Positions 8,765 to 16,116 of a stretch of DNA of 64,000 bases are shown here, piece after piece. Within the stretch, counting starts at the first letter, position 1. The number at the start of each line of letters is the position of its first letter. The notes under the pieces are model-generated. The model searched no databases. It had not been told where the DNA came from and saw nothing but the letters and a program-made list of their open reading frames with translations. Location of the stretch: positions 186,001 to 250,000 of the forward strand of contig NZ_BOSI01000004.1 of the NCBI RefSeq assembly GCF_018403265.1. Direction: 5' to 3'. A program made the translations under genes and the position numbers. This DNA comes from Paenibacillus sp. J31TS4. GTDB lineage: Bacteria; Bacillota; Bacilli; Paenibacillales; NBRC-103111.

Positions 8765-9670
8765 ATGAGTCCCTATCCGATCTACCCGTATTACGGAAAA
8801 AAAACGGAATGCGAAGGAAAGCCGGTCGCCTTCCCGCCCCAGCATCAGGACCGCCAGCCGGGGCTGGAATACGTGATGGTTCCGCCGCCGATCTTTGAGA
8901 ATCCCGGCTATGTCGGAAGCCGCAAGCTGCAGGACCGCGTCGCGATTGTGACGGGGGGCGACAGCGGCATCGGGCGCGCGGCCGCGATCGCCTTCGCCAA
9001 GGAAGGGGCGGACGTGGTTATCGCTTACCTGTACGAGGAGATCGACGCGGAAGCGACGAGAGCGCGGATCGAGCAGCTCGGACGCCGCTGTCTGGCGATC
9101 CGTACCGATCTCCGGACCAAAGCCGCCTGCTCGGCGGTCGTCGAGCAGACGGTTGAGACATTCGGACGGCTGGACGTCCTCGTCAACAACATTGGCGTCC
9201 AATATCCGCAGCAGCGGCTGACCGATATTACCGAGGAGCAGCTGGAGCAGACGTTCCGCACCAACATCTTCTCGTTCTTCTTCATGACCCAAGCTGCGCT
9301 TCCCTATCTGAAAGCGGGCGCCTCCATCGTCAACACCGCTTCTATCACCGCTTACCGCGGCGAGCCGACGCTGCTCGATTATTCTGCGACCAAGGGCGCC
9401 GTCGTCAGCTTCACCCGCTCGCTTGCCCTGTCGCTCGTGGAGCAGGGCATCCGCGTCAATGCCGTCGCGCCTGGACCGATCTGGACGCCGCTTATCCCGT
9501 CCAGCTTTTCCGCGGAGCGGGTGGCGATGTTCGGCACGGATACGCCGATGAAGCGGGCCGGGCAGCCGTTCGAGCTGGCTCCCGCCTACGTGTATCTGGC
9601 GAGCGACGACTCCCGGTACGTGACCGGGGAGACGATGCATGTGAACGGAGGCGACTATATCAGCTCGTAG
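8765..9670 (+). CDS. SDR family oxidoreductase (GSP39/YhxC-like)
   Basis: A 301-residue short-chain dehydrogenase with an N-terminal extension of about 50 residues typical of the general stress SDRs YdaD, YhdF and YhxC of Bacillus. It shows the cofactor loop TGGDSGIGRAAA, NNIG, the catalytic Ser region (NTASITAYRG) and the YSATKGA Tyr/Lys pair, ending with the usual VNGGDYIS. The start at 8765 is chosen because AAGGAGG lies 9 nt upstream; 19 extra in-frame codons upstream are not needed. NAD(P)-dependent; substrate unknown. Transcribed away from the phasin/UbiB pair. Confidence 0.92.
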   Translation: MSPYPIYPYYGKKTECEGKPVAFPPQHQDRQPGLEYVMVPPPIFENPGYVGSRKLQDRVAIVTGGDSGIGRAAAIAFAKEGADVVIAYLYEEIDAEATRARIEQLGRRCLAIRTDLRTKAACSAVVEQTVETFGRLDVLVNNIGVQYPQQRLTDITEEQLEQTFRTNIFSFFFMTQAALPYLKAGASIVNTASITAYRGEPTLLDYSATKGAVVSFTRSLALSLVEQGIRVNAVAPGPIWTPLIPSSFSAERVAMFGTDTPMKRAGQPFELAPAYVYLASDDSRYVTGETMHVNGGDYISS

Positions 9671-9783
9671 GCGCGGACATCGCGGACGGCGGGACGCGGG
9701 ACGGCGGCGGCTGCGCGCCGGAAGCGGCTGAACTCCTCGCCGCCTGCCGGGCCGTCCGGTCTCTACAACTAACACAACGACTT

Positions 9784-10020
9784 TTATTTTTTATTCCTAA
9801 TAGACAAAGTTACTAAAATAATAAGCAGTATTAATTCAAGAAATAAGAAGGACAACTTGATTGGATTCGAAACCTCAGTAACACTTATGATGATTGAGGA
9901 AGATACCAAAAGAATGGTATTCTCTTTGAGATTTTTGTTTATTCCTTTGCGCATTATTACTCGGAATAGTAGTAATGAAGTGAATATGCTGTACAACGAT
10001 AAACCAATTGTTTTAAGAAT
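9784..10020 (-). CDS. AT-rich small membrane protein, apparent ATT start
   Basis: On the minus strand a 78-codon frame encodes a hydrophobic protein with two to three predicted membrane helices (around residues 9-22, 38-52 and 57-73) and a Lys/Asn-rich tail. The nearly perfect Shine-Dalgarno AAGGAGGTAATC sits at ideal distance from an ATT codon at 10018-10020 that is in frame. The only listed alternative, TTG at 9994-9996, is about 30 nt from that site and has no site of its own. The base composition is strikingly AT-rich compared with every neighbour, which suggests recent acquisition. No family is recognised. Confidence 0.55.
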   Translation of the reverse strand: MLKTIGLSLYSIFTSLLLFRVIMRKGINKNLKENTILLVSSSIIISVTEVSNPIKLSFLFLELILLIILVTLSIRNKK

Positions 10021-10166
10021 GCTGATTACCTCCTTGTTAGTCTGAACTTATTTTAATGGGGTTACTTCCCTTCAATAACATAGACAGTTCAAGAAGAGGA
10101 TCTGTTTAGGCGAGTATCGACTAGCAGGTCATACTGCAAGCAACTGCCTTTCCGCATGCGCTCTTC

Positions 10167-10224
10167 TTGCTAGCAACGCCTTCCTGCAAGTGGAATTGTT
10201 GCTTACAAGCAAACGGTATATAAT
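10167..10224 (+). promoter_or_regulatory. Promoter and paired palindromes before the LytTR regulator
   Basis: TTGTTG (10196-10201), 17 bp spacer, TATAAT (10219-10224): a strong SigA promoter 50 bp before the regulator. Two palindromes share a half-site: TTGCTAGCAA (10167-10176) and TTGCTTACAAGCAA (10199-10212), the second overlapping the promoter spacer, centres 34 bp apart. They look like an autoregulatory operator pair. The rest of 10021-10166 shows no gene. Confidence 0.6.
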
Positions 10225-10273
10225 TTAAGTAGACTAAACAAGCTATACGCTATCGCAACGGGGGGATCCAAAC

Positions 10274-10921
10274 ATGGATGCAAGAACCGTTTCTACTCTC
10301 ATGGAGGTTGTGCGGGGGCTCGTGCCGTCCGATACGTCGATCGCCGTCACCGACGCCCAGCGCTACCTCTACTATCAGCCGAGCCGGCGGATTGACCTGA
10401 AGATCCGTCCCGGCGACCGGATCCGCGAAGGCTCCGCTTCGCACAAGGCGCTGATCGTCCGGCAAAACGTCAGCGAGCGCATCGACGGCAGCGTCCTCGG
10501 CGTGCCTTATTACGGGATGGCCGTCCCGATCGTGGACAACGGTGTGCCGCAGGGGTGCGTCACGGCGATCCTGCCCTCGATGCCGACCTCCTCTCCGCCC
10601 CTGCTCACCATCCGCACCGAAGACCGCTGGCTTCCCGTGCCCCACGAGGAGATTCTGGTGCTCGAAGCGGACAACCGCAAGACCAAGGTCCTCTCCGAGC
10701 GCGGCACCGGCATTCACCGGGCGAGCCTGTCCGAGCTGGAGGAGCTTCTGCCCGCCCATACATTCGTGCGGTGCCACCGGGCGTTCATCGTCAACGTCCA
10801 TCAGATCGCGGAGATTTTGCCGGACTTTCACTCGACGCTCCAACTGATCATGAAGGACAAGTCCCGCGTGCCCGTCAGCCAGACGTACGCCGGGCATTTC
10901 CGCAAGCTTCTCGGGTTCTAA
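10274..10921 (+). CDS. LytTR-family transcriptional regulator with N-terminal sensor domain
   Basis: A 215-residue two-domain regulator. Residues 1-105 resemble the ligand-sensing domain found in small soluble chemoreceptors such as YfmS of Bacillus (VPSDTSIAVTD, REGSASHKAL, YYGMAVPIVDNG). Residues about 118-213 form a LytTR DNA-binding domain (EEILVLEADNRKT, FVRCHRAFIVNV, VPVSQTYAGHFRKLL). It has no phosphoacceptor domain, so it is a one-component regulator sensing a small molecule. It lies 236 bp upstream of the CoA-transferase gene on the same strand and is the best candidate for controlling it. The signal is unknown. Confidence 0.85.
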   Translation: MDARTVSTLMEVVRGLVPSDTSIAVTDAQRYLYYQPSRRIDLKIRPGDRIREGSASHKALIVRQNVSERIDGSVLGVPYYGMAVPIVDNGVPQGCVTAILPSMPTSSPPLLTIRTEDRWLPVPHEEILVLEADNRKTKVLSERGTGIHRASLSELEELLPAHTFVRCHRAFIVNVHQIAEILPDFHSTLQLIMKDKSRVPVSQTYAGHFRKLLGF

Positions 10922-11157
10922 GGACGCTCCCGTAGCGAGCGGGGCTTTCTAATTCGTGAATGGATATTCCTGCCGGGGGGGGGTCTTCTCCGTCCATTTT
11001 TGCCGCTTTCGGGAGAATATGGAAGTGCTCGCCAATTGTCTTCATGTCGTGTTTTGCCTGCTTCGTTCCCGATTTCCCGCCTTTTGCGCAAAGCAGAATG
11101 TGAACATTCGGTGAATTTGTTAAACTGGCGTAAACCCATTGCAAAGGATGGATATCC

Positions 11158-12675
11158 ATGAATGATGGCGCTTCCAGCATCCTCAGAGATTCTCGTCTAA
11201 AAGAGCGCATTGTTTCGTCCGATACGGCCGCCTCCATGATCCAAGACGGCATGACGCTTGGTCTCAGCGGGTTTACGCGGGCGGGAGACGCCAAAGCAGT
11301 CCCCACCGCCCTAGCAAAGCAAGCCAACCAGCGAAAATTCAAAGTGAATGTATATACAGGCGCCTCGCTTGGGTCCGATGTGGACCGGCTGATGGCCGAA
11401 GCGGGCATTGTGAACAAACGGCTGCCGTTCCAGGTGGACAACACGATGCGCGCCGAGATCAACAAGGGTGGCATGCTGTTCGTCGACCAGCATCTGTCCC
11501 ACACGGCGGAGCTCGTCCGGGCGGACGTGCTGCAGCCAATCGACTTCGCGATTATCGAAGCGATCGCGATCACGGAGGACGGGTATCTCATCCCGACGAC
11601 GTCCGTCGGCAACTCGGCGATTTTCGTCCAGAAAGCCAAGGCGGTCATCGTCGAGCTCAACCTGGCTCAGCCTCTGGGACTCGAGGGCGTCCACGACGTG
11701 TACGAGCCGGGTCCGCAGGGCTCGCGTCAGCCGATTCCGCTCACCAAGGTAGGCGACCGCATCGGCGTCCCGGGCATCCCTGTCGATCTGGACAAGATCA
11801 AGGCGATCGTCCTGACGAACCAGGAGGACTCGCCCTCCAAGATTGTGCCGCCGGACGAGGAGACGGCTACGATGGCCCGTCACCTCATCGACTGCCTGCG
11901 CGCCGAGATTCGCGCCGGCCGATTGCCCGCCAATCTGGCGCCGCTGCAGGCCGGCATCGGCTCGGTCGCTAACGCCGTCATGTACGGTCTGCTGGAATCG
12001 GATTTCACCGATCTCGAGGTCTATTCGGAGGTGCTCCAGGATTCGGTGTTCGACCTGCTCGACTCCGGCAAGGTCCGCTTCGCCTCGGGCTGCTCGATTA
12101 CGCTCTCCCGCGCCAAGATGGACGAGGTGTTCCCGAATATGGACAAGTACCGCGACCGTCTCGTCCTCCGCTCGCAGGAAATGTCGAACCATCCGGAGAT
12201 TATCCGCCGGCTCGGCATCATCGCGATCAATACGGCGCTCGAGGCCGACATCTACGGCAATGTGAACTCCACCCATGTCCTGGGCAGCAAAATGATGAAC
12301 GGAATCGGCGGCTCGGGCGACTTCGCCCGCAACGCAAGGCTGTCGATCTTCGTGACCAAGTCGATCGCCAAGGGCGGCTCGATCTCGAGCATCGTGCCGT
12401 TCGTCTCCCACGTTGACCATACGGAGCACGACGTCGATATTCTCGTCACCGAGCAGGGCTACGCCGATCTGCGCGGCCTGGCGCCGAGAGAACGGGCTCC
12501 GCTCATTATCGAGCGCTGCGCCCATCCGATGTACCGGCCGCAGCTTCGGGAGTATTACGAGGAAGCGCTGAAGCGCGGCGGCCAAACGCCGCATTTGCTG
12601 GCCAAGGCGCTCTCCTGGCATATCAACCTGGAGCAGAACGGCACGATGCTGCAGCAGGAGCTCGCCCACGTCTAA
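11158..12675 (+). CDS. Succinyl-CoA:acetate (acyl-CoA) CoA-transferase / acetyl-CoA hydrolase family
   Basis: A 505-residue class I CoA-transferase of the acetyl-CoA hydrolase/Cat1/AarC family. It contains the GFTRAGDAKAVP N-terminal segment, the catalytic glutamate region VYSEVLQDSV, the CoA-binding GIGGSGDFARNA loop and VTEQGYADLRG near the C terminus. It moves CoA between succinate, propionate or acetate and their thioesters in the cytoplasm, linking acetate use with the TCA cycle. AAAGGATGG precedes the ATG. A palindrome TTTGCGCAAA (11085-11094) about 65 bp upstream resembles the half-sites before the LytTR gene. Succinate/acetate specificity is inferred from the family. Confidence 0.92.
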   Translation: MNDGASSILRDSRLKERIVSSDTAASMIQDGMTLGLSGFTRAGDAKAVPTALAKQANQRKFKVNVYTGASLGSDVDRLMAEAGIVNKRLPFQVDNTMRAEINKGGMLFVDQHLSHTAELVRADVLQPIDFAIIEAIAITEDGYLIPTTSVGNSAIFVQKAKAVIVELNLAQPLGLEGVHDVYEPGPQGSRQPIPLTKVGDRIGVPGIPVDLDKIKAIVLTNQEDSPSKIVPPDEETATMARHLIDCLRAEIRAGRLPANLAPLQAGIGSVANAVMYGLLESDFTDLEVYSEVLQDSVFDLLDSGKVRFASGCSITLSRAKMDEVFPNMDKYRDRLVLRSQEMSNHPEIIRRLGIIAINTALEADIYGNVNSTHVLGSKMMNGIGGSGDFARNARLSIFVTKSIAKGGSISSIVPFVSHVDHTEHDVDILVTEQGYADLRGLAPRERAPLIIERCAHPMYRPQLREYYEEALKRGGQTPHLLAKALSWHINLEQNGTMLQQELAHV

Positions 12676-12701
12676 GCCGATTTGAATTTAGCGACAGCTT
12701 T

Positions 12702-12727
12702 GCCCCGCCGGACGGCGGGGCTTTTTT
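12702..12727 (+). terminator. Terminator of the CoA-transferase gene
   Basis: GCCCCGCC/GGCGGGGC hairpin with a short GGAC-type loop followed by six T residues, 27 bp after the stop codon. Confidence 0.9.
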
Positions 12728-12833
12728 GTGTATGTGCAACATTTTCCAGCCCTCTCCCGTCGGTGTTAGAGATGGGGCCGCCTGCGGGCCACCCCGTCCA
12801 TCCAACACGATACTCGCAAAGGAGACAAGCCTC

Positions 12834-13430
12834 ATGACTAAATCTACTCTACTAACCGCCGCTCTCGTTACCGCTCTCTCGTTCTCCGCCTCCGCCGCTT
12901 ATGCGGCAAGCCCGGAGCCTGCCGCACCCGTGCAGGCCGTGCCGATCAGCGCGCCTATTCAGGCCGTTCCGATCAGTGCAAACGCCCCGGACGAGTCCAT
13001 GCTTCCCGTCTTCCCTGTCTATAACGAAGCGGGCGAGGTAGTCGGAACGACCCGCATGCCGGCCGGCTCGGAGCTGCCCACCCGCTTCCTGGTTGACGGC
13101 AAGCCCGTCGATCTCGCCGGCAGTTCGCCTTATCTCCAGGACGGCCTCTTGATGGTGCCGCTGCGCGCCATCGCCGAGGCGCTCGGCTACCAGGTAGTCT
13201 GGCATGGGGACACGCAGAGCGTGGACGTGATCCGCGGCGCTGTCTGGAGCGGCATCTACATCGGCTCGGACGCCTACGCCTTCGGCAAGATGGCTCCCGC
13301 TCCGCTCGGCGCGGCTCCCGTTCTGAAGGACAGCGTCACGTACGTGCCGATCGCCTTCTTCGGCGACGTGCTGCGGGACGAGCGGCATCAGGACCGCGCC
13401 GACAGCTACAGCTGGACGACAGGCCGCTAA
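12834..13430 (+). CDS. Secreted copper amine oxidase N-terminal-like (stalk) domain protein
   Basis: A 198-residue secreted protein. The signal peptide is MTKSTLLTAALVTALSFSAS with cleavage expected after AYA. Then follow a short duplicated linker (QAVPISA twice) and a copper amine oxidase N-terminal-like domain (FLVDGKPVDL, LMVPLRAIAEALGYQVVWHG, VTYVPIAFFGDVL). In Paenibacillaceae this domain occurs on many surface and secreted proteins and does not imply oxidase activity. The start at 12834 has AAAGGAGA upstream. It is a single gene of unknown role in the wall or matrix. Confidence 0.88.
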   Translation: MTKSTLLTAALVTALSFSASAAYAASPEPAAPVQAVPISAPIQAVPISANAPDESMLPVFPVYNEAGEVVGTTRMPAGSELPTRFLVDGKPVDLAGSSPYLQDGLLMVPLRAIAEALGYQVVWHGDTQSVDVIRGAVWSGIYIGSDAYAFGKMAPAPLGAAPVLKDSVTYVPIAFFGDVLRDERHQDRADSYSWTTGR

Positions 13431-13502
13431 GACGAGCCGTAGGAGGGAAGTGCAGGAGACCGCTCGCGCCGTCCTGCCATCCGCGGCTGCTTACGCCGGA
13501 AG

Positions 13503-13662
13503 CGTCACTCCCATTTGGGAGTGGCGTTTTTGTCGCTGCGCGCTAGAGAGCTGCACCCGCTTCCGCCGGCGGACGCCTCTCCCTTCGGGGAAGGGCGTCT
13601 TGCCGTTCTACGCCTGTCCGCTGCTTCTTCCGCAGGCAGACGCCTCCCCTATCTAGGAGGGG
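13503..13662 (+). repeat. Array of three related hairpins with a period near 70 bp
   Basis: Three stem-loops, centred near 13514, 13586 and 13651, share a CTCCC/GGGAG-type stem, a short loop (ATTT, TTCG, TC) and mostly a trailing GTYTTTGTCG-like tail. The first has five T residues and could terminate the upstream gene. The unit spacing of about 65-70 bp and the shared flanks (CGCTTCCGC-like) point to an imperfect tandem duplication. The rest of 13431-13726 holds no supported gene. Confidence 0.6.
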
Positions 13663-13726
13663 CAACTTGTCGCTAAGGGCCAAAGATCTGCCGCTTCCGC
13701 CTCTTTCGCCCTCGTCGAGTCCGATT

Positions 13727-13752
13727 GTTTAGCCCCTTTGCGAATCGGGTAA
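13727..13752 (+). promoter_or_regulatory. SigB-type promoter of the csbD-like gene
   Basis: GTTTAG (13727-13732), 14 bp spacer, GGGTAA (13747-13752), matching the Bacillus SigB consensus GTTTAA-N12-15-GGGTAT closely and lying 38 bp before the ATG. Confidence 0.75.
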
Positions 13753-13790
13753 GAATAGACATCCTCAATTTCGAAAGGAGAGGTTAGACG

Positions 13791-13970
13791 ATGACAGATC
13801 ATAACGGACTTGGCGATAAAATCAAAGGCGGCGTGAACAAGGCAAAGGGTGAAGTCAAGGACCAGATCGGCAACGCCACGGACAACCACTCTCTTCAGTG
13901 GGACGGCAAGAAGGACAAGCTGAAGGGCGAGGCCCAAGAGAAGATCGGCGAAATGAAGGACAACGACTAG
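13791..13970 (+). CDS. CsbD family general stress protein
   Basis: A 59-residue, highly charged protein (MTDHNGLGDKIKGGVNKAKG, then KDKLKGEAQEKIGEMKDND) with the lysine/glycine/glutamate pattern of the CsbD family. CsbD proteins are small, partly disordered cytoplasmic stress proteins of the SigB regulon; the mechanism is unknown. The strong AAAGGAGAGG site and the upstream SigB promoter support it as a real gene. Confidence 0.93.
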   Translation: MTDHNGLGDKIKGGVNKAKGEVKDQIGNATDNHSLQWDGKKDKLKGEAQEKIGEMKDND

Positions 13971-14020
13971 TCCGTTCGCCGCGGCTCATGGACGCCCGGC
14001 CCCCATAACGCTAACCACAC

Positions 14021-14056
14021 ACTCCCGCGGGCGGCCGACGCCGCTTGCGGGAGTTT
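14021..14056 (+). terminator. Terminator of the csbD-like gene
   Basis: CTCCCGC/GCGGGAG stem with an 18-nt loop that can itself pair, followed by TTTT, 50 bp past the stop. Confidence 0.75.
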
Positions 14057-14153
14057 TGCTGCTTGACGGCTTGCACGCGACCCGGCTGATCTGCTCTGGG
14101 GACGGCAGGCGGCGGGGCCGAGGACACAATAAGCAAGGACAGGAGGAGATTCT

Positions 14154-14672
14154 ATGCAGCAGACGGAAGCCAGACTGTACCGGTTCTATGACGACGGCGT
14201 GATTCCCAATCACCCGACCCTGCCGGTCGTGCTGCTCCCCGGCGCTCTCAAGGGCAGGGCCGGCGAAGCCGAGCAGGTCTTTCGGAGCAATGGCTGGGGG
14301 AACAGCTGGACAGGCGGCGTCTTCGACTACCATCACTACCACAGCAATACCCACGAGGCGCTCGCCGTCACGGCGGGCTCTGCCGTGCTTCAGCTGGGCG
14401 GCGAACAGGGCAAAGAACTTGAGGTGAAGGCCGGAGACGTCCTCGTGCTCCCGGCCGGAACCGGGCACAAGAAGCTCAGCGCTTCGGCTGACTTCGAGGT
14501 GGCCGGCGCCTATCCCGGCGGTATGGAGTACAATCTCCATACCGGCAAGGCGGGCGAACGGCCGGCCGTGCTGGAGGAGATCCGCCGGGTGCCGCCGCCA
14601 AGCACGGACCCGGTCGAGGGGGCGAACGGGCCGCTCATCCGCGCCTGGGCGGAGCTTCCGGGCGGGGAATGA
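14154..14672 (+). CDS. Cupin domain protein (YjlB-like)
   Basis: A 172-residue single-domain cupin resembling Bacillus YjlB. The metal-binding motifs are HHYHSNTHE (first cupin motif, about residues 60-68) and the second motif around GDVLVLPAGTGHK. YxxGGMEYN follows. The fold suggests a metal-dependent sugar, dioxygenase or sensory function, but the reaction is not known. GGAGG lies 7 nt before the ATG. It precedes the glutathione peroxidase gene by about 180 bp, which has its own promoter. Confidence 0.88.
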   Translation: MQQTEARLYRFYDDGVIPNHPTLPVVLLPGALKGRAGEAEQVFRSNGWGNSWTGGVFDYHHYHSNTHEALAVTAGSAVLQLGGEQGKELEVKAGDVLVLPAGTGHKKLSASADFEVAGAYPGGMEYNLHTGKAGERPAVLEEIRRVPPPSTDPVEGANGPLIRAWAELPGGE

Positions 14673-14782
14673 GCGGGCACAGGGGCGCCCTCTCCCGCCC
14701 GGCCTCCCGATTCGTACCGCTGGCGCCGCTTATAGGCGCGCAACGCTTCCCCCCGAGGGGACCTTGGTACCCGCGGAATCGT

Positions 14783-14812
14783 TTGACAGCGCTGCGGGCT
14801 CCCGCCTACGAT
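14783..14812 (+). promoter_or_regulatory. SigA-type promoter of the glutathione peroxidase gene
   Basis: TTGACA (14783-14788), 18 bp spacer, TACGAT (14807-14812), 39 bp before the ATG. Confidence 0.6.
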
Positions 14813-14851
14813 GAAGGCATCCCTATTTCATACGAATGGAGCGATCCCGCC

Positions 14852-15343
14852 ATGTCCCTATACGAGTTCGAAGTGACCACGATCCGCGGAGAGGAGGAGA
14901 CGCTGGCCCCCTACCGGGGCCAGGTACTCCTGATCGTGAACACGGCTACCAAATGCGGCTTCACCCCTCAGCTGACGGGGCTGCAGAAGCTCTACGACCG
15001 GTACCGGGAGAAGGGCTTCGCGGTGCTCGGCTTTCCGTGCGGCCAATTCCTGAACCAAGAGCTGAACGATAACAGCGAGATCGCTGAGACGTGCCAGCTG
15101 AACTACGGCGTGACCTTCCCCATGTTCGCCAAGATCGACGTCAACGGACCGAACGCCCACCCTCTCTTCCGCTATTTGACCCAAGAGGCGAAGGGTGCGT
15201 TCGGCACGAAGGCGATCAAATGGAACTTCACCAAATTTCTCGTGGACCGGGACGGCCGCGTCGTCAAACGGTATGCGCCCACGGATAAGCCTGAGCAGCT
15301 TGAAGGCCGGATTGCCGAGCTTGTCGAGAACCGGACCGGCTGA
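14852..15343 (+). CDS. Glutathione peroxidase-family (thioredoxin-type) peroxidase
   Basis: A 163-residue peroxidase. The peroxidatic Cys35 lies in NTATKCGFTPQ, the FPCGQF segment and the KWNFTKFL Trp/Asn motif complete the active site, and Cys81 (ETCQLNYG) sits where the resolving Cys of thioredoxin-dependent members lies. It therefore probably reduces hydroperoxides with thioredoxin rather than glutathione, as BsaA-type proteins do. The start at 14852 is preferred over a long upstream extension, which lacks homology and overlaps the promoter. A large inverted repeat follows the gene. Confidence 0.92.
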   Translation: MSLYEFEVTTIRGEEETLAPYRGQVLLIVNTATKCGFTPQLTGLQKLYDRYREKGFAVLGFPCGQFLNQELNDNSEIAETCQLNYGVTFPMFAKIDVNGPNAHPLFRYLTQEAKGAFGTKAIKWNFTKFLVDRDGRVVKRYAPTDKPEQLEGRIAELVENRTG

Positions 15344-15372
15344 TTTTGAAGCGCCAGCCAAATTTTTCTTGC

Positions 15373-15418
15373 AAAATGAACCGCGTGTCATTATTATAAG
15401 TGACACGTGGTTCATTTT
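15373..15418 (+). promoter_or_regulatory. 18-bp inverted repeat: terminator and probable TetR operator
   Basis: Arms 15373-15390 and 15401-15418 are complementary except for one position, around a 10-bp AT-rich spacer. The inner part GTGTCA-N10-TGACAC has the look of a TetR-family operator and lies 42 bp before the TetR start. The end in TTTTTG lets it also serve as terminator of the peroxidase gene. Confidence 0.7.
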
Positions 15419-15459
15419 TGTTCAGATTATAGATTGTTCGGATAAGGAAGGTGAAGAGC

Positions 15460-16098
15460 GTGTCCCCCAAAGTATCGGACGAACACAAGGAGCAGCGGCG
15501 GCTGCAAATTCTGGAGGCGGCGGAGCGCGTCTTTGCGCGCAAAGGCTACGAGCCGGCGACGATGAAGGATATTGTCGAGGAGGCCGCTATGAGCCGCGGC
15601 TGGATCTACCTCTACTACCAGACGAAGGAGGAGATCTTCGTGGCGATGATGGAGAAGCTCGACCAGGAGAACGCCGTCCGGATTCGGCAGCTCGGCGACC
15701 AGACGGGCAGTGTCTGGAAGCTGCTCGAGCTGTGGATGGAAGAGGGGAAGCGGGAGCTCGCCTCCCTCTCGGAGACGGTCATTCCCGCCTTCTACGAATT
15801 CTTCCTGACCGGCTGGCGCAACGAACGGCGGCAGGAGCTGCTGCGCCTCCGCTACCGGCGGTCGATCCGCGAGCTCACCGCTCTCTTGCAGAGCGGTGTC
15901 GACAAAGGAGAGTTTCGTCCGACGCTCGAGACCGGCCAGATCGCCCGGATCGCCGCTTCCCAGATAGATGGCATCCACATGCACGTGCTGGCGGTCGGTG
16001 CCGAGGAATCCGCGGCCGCGGTGCAGATTGACGCGCTGCTCGCCTATCTCGGCACCCTGCTGGGCGTCTCCCGCCCGGCCTCGTCATCCTCACATTAA
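15460..16098 (+). CDS. TetR/AcrR family regulator (YfiR-like)
   Basis: A 212-residue regulator with an N-terminal TetR helix-turn-helix (QILEAAERVFARKGYE, then TMKDIVEEAAMSRGWIYLYY) and a helical ligand-binding C-terminal half. A GTG start at 15460 is chosen because AAGGAAGG is 8 nt upstream; an earlier GTG at 15451 would overlap that site. It lies 18 bp before the MFS gene and the two match the order of Bacillus yfiR-yfiS, so it likely represses its own operon through the inverted repeat upstream. Confidence 0.9.
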   Translation: MSPKVSDEHKEQRRLQILEAAERVFARKGYEPATMKDIVEEAAMSRGWIYLYYQTKEEIFVAMMEKLDQENAVRIRQLGDQTGSVWKLLELWMEEGKRELASLSETVIPAFYEFFLTGWRNERRQELLRLRYRRSIRELTALLQSGVDKGEFRPTLETGQIARIAASQIDGIHMHVLAVGAEESAAAVQIDALLAYLGTLLGVSRPASSSSH

Positions 16099-16116
16099 GA
16101 GAAGGAGTCCACCTCT

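Noticed and set aside
8282-9775. A 497-codon minus frame spanning the SDR gene
   Set aside because: Only its last 100 codons are a real gene (phasin-like, with its own ribosome site); the rest is antisense to the SDR gene.
10975-10983. Run of nine G after the LytTR gene
   Set aside because: It is outside any gene and promoter box; noted only as a place where sequence errors are likely.
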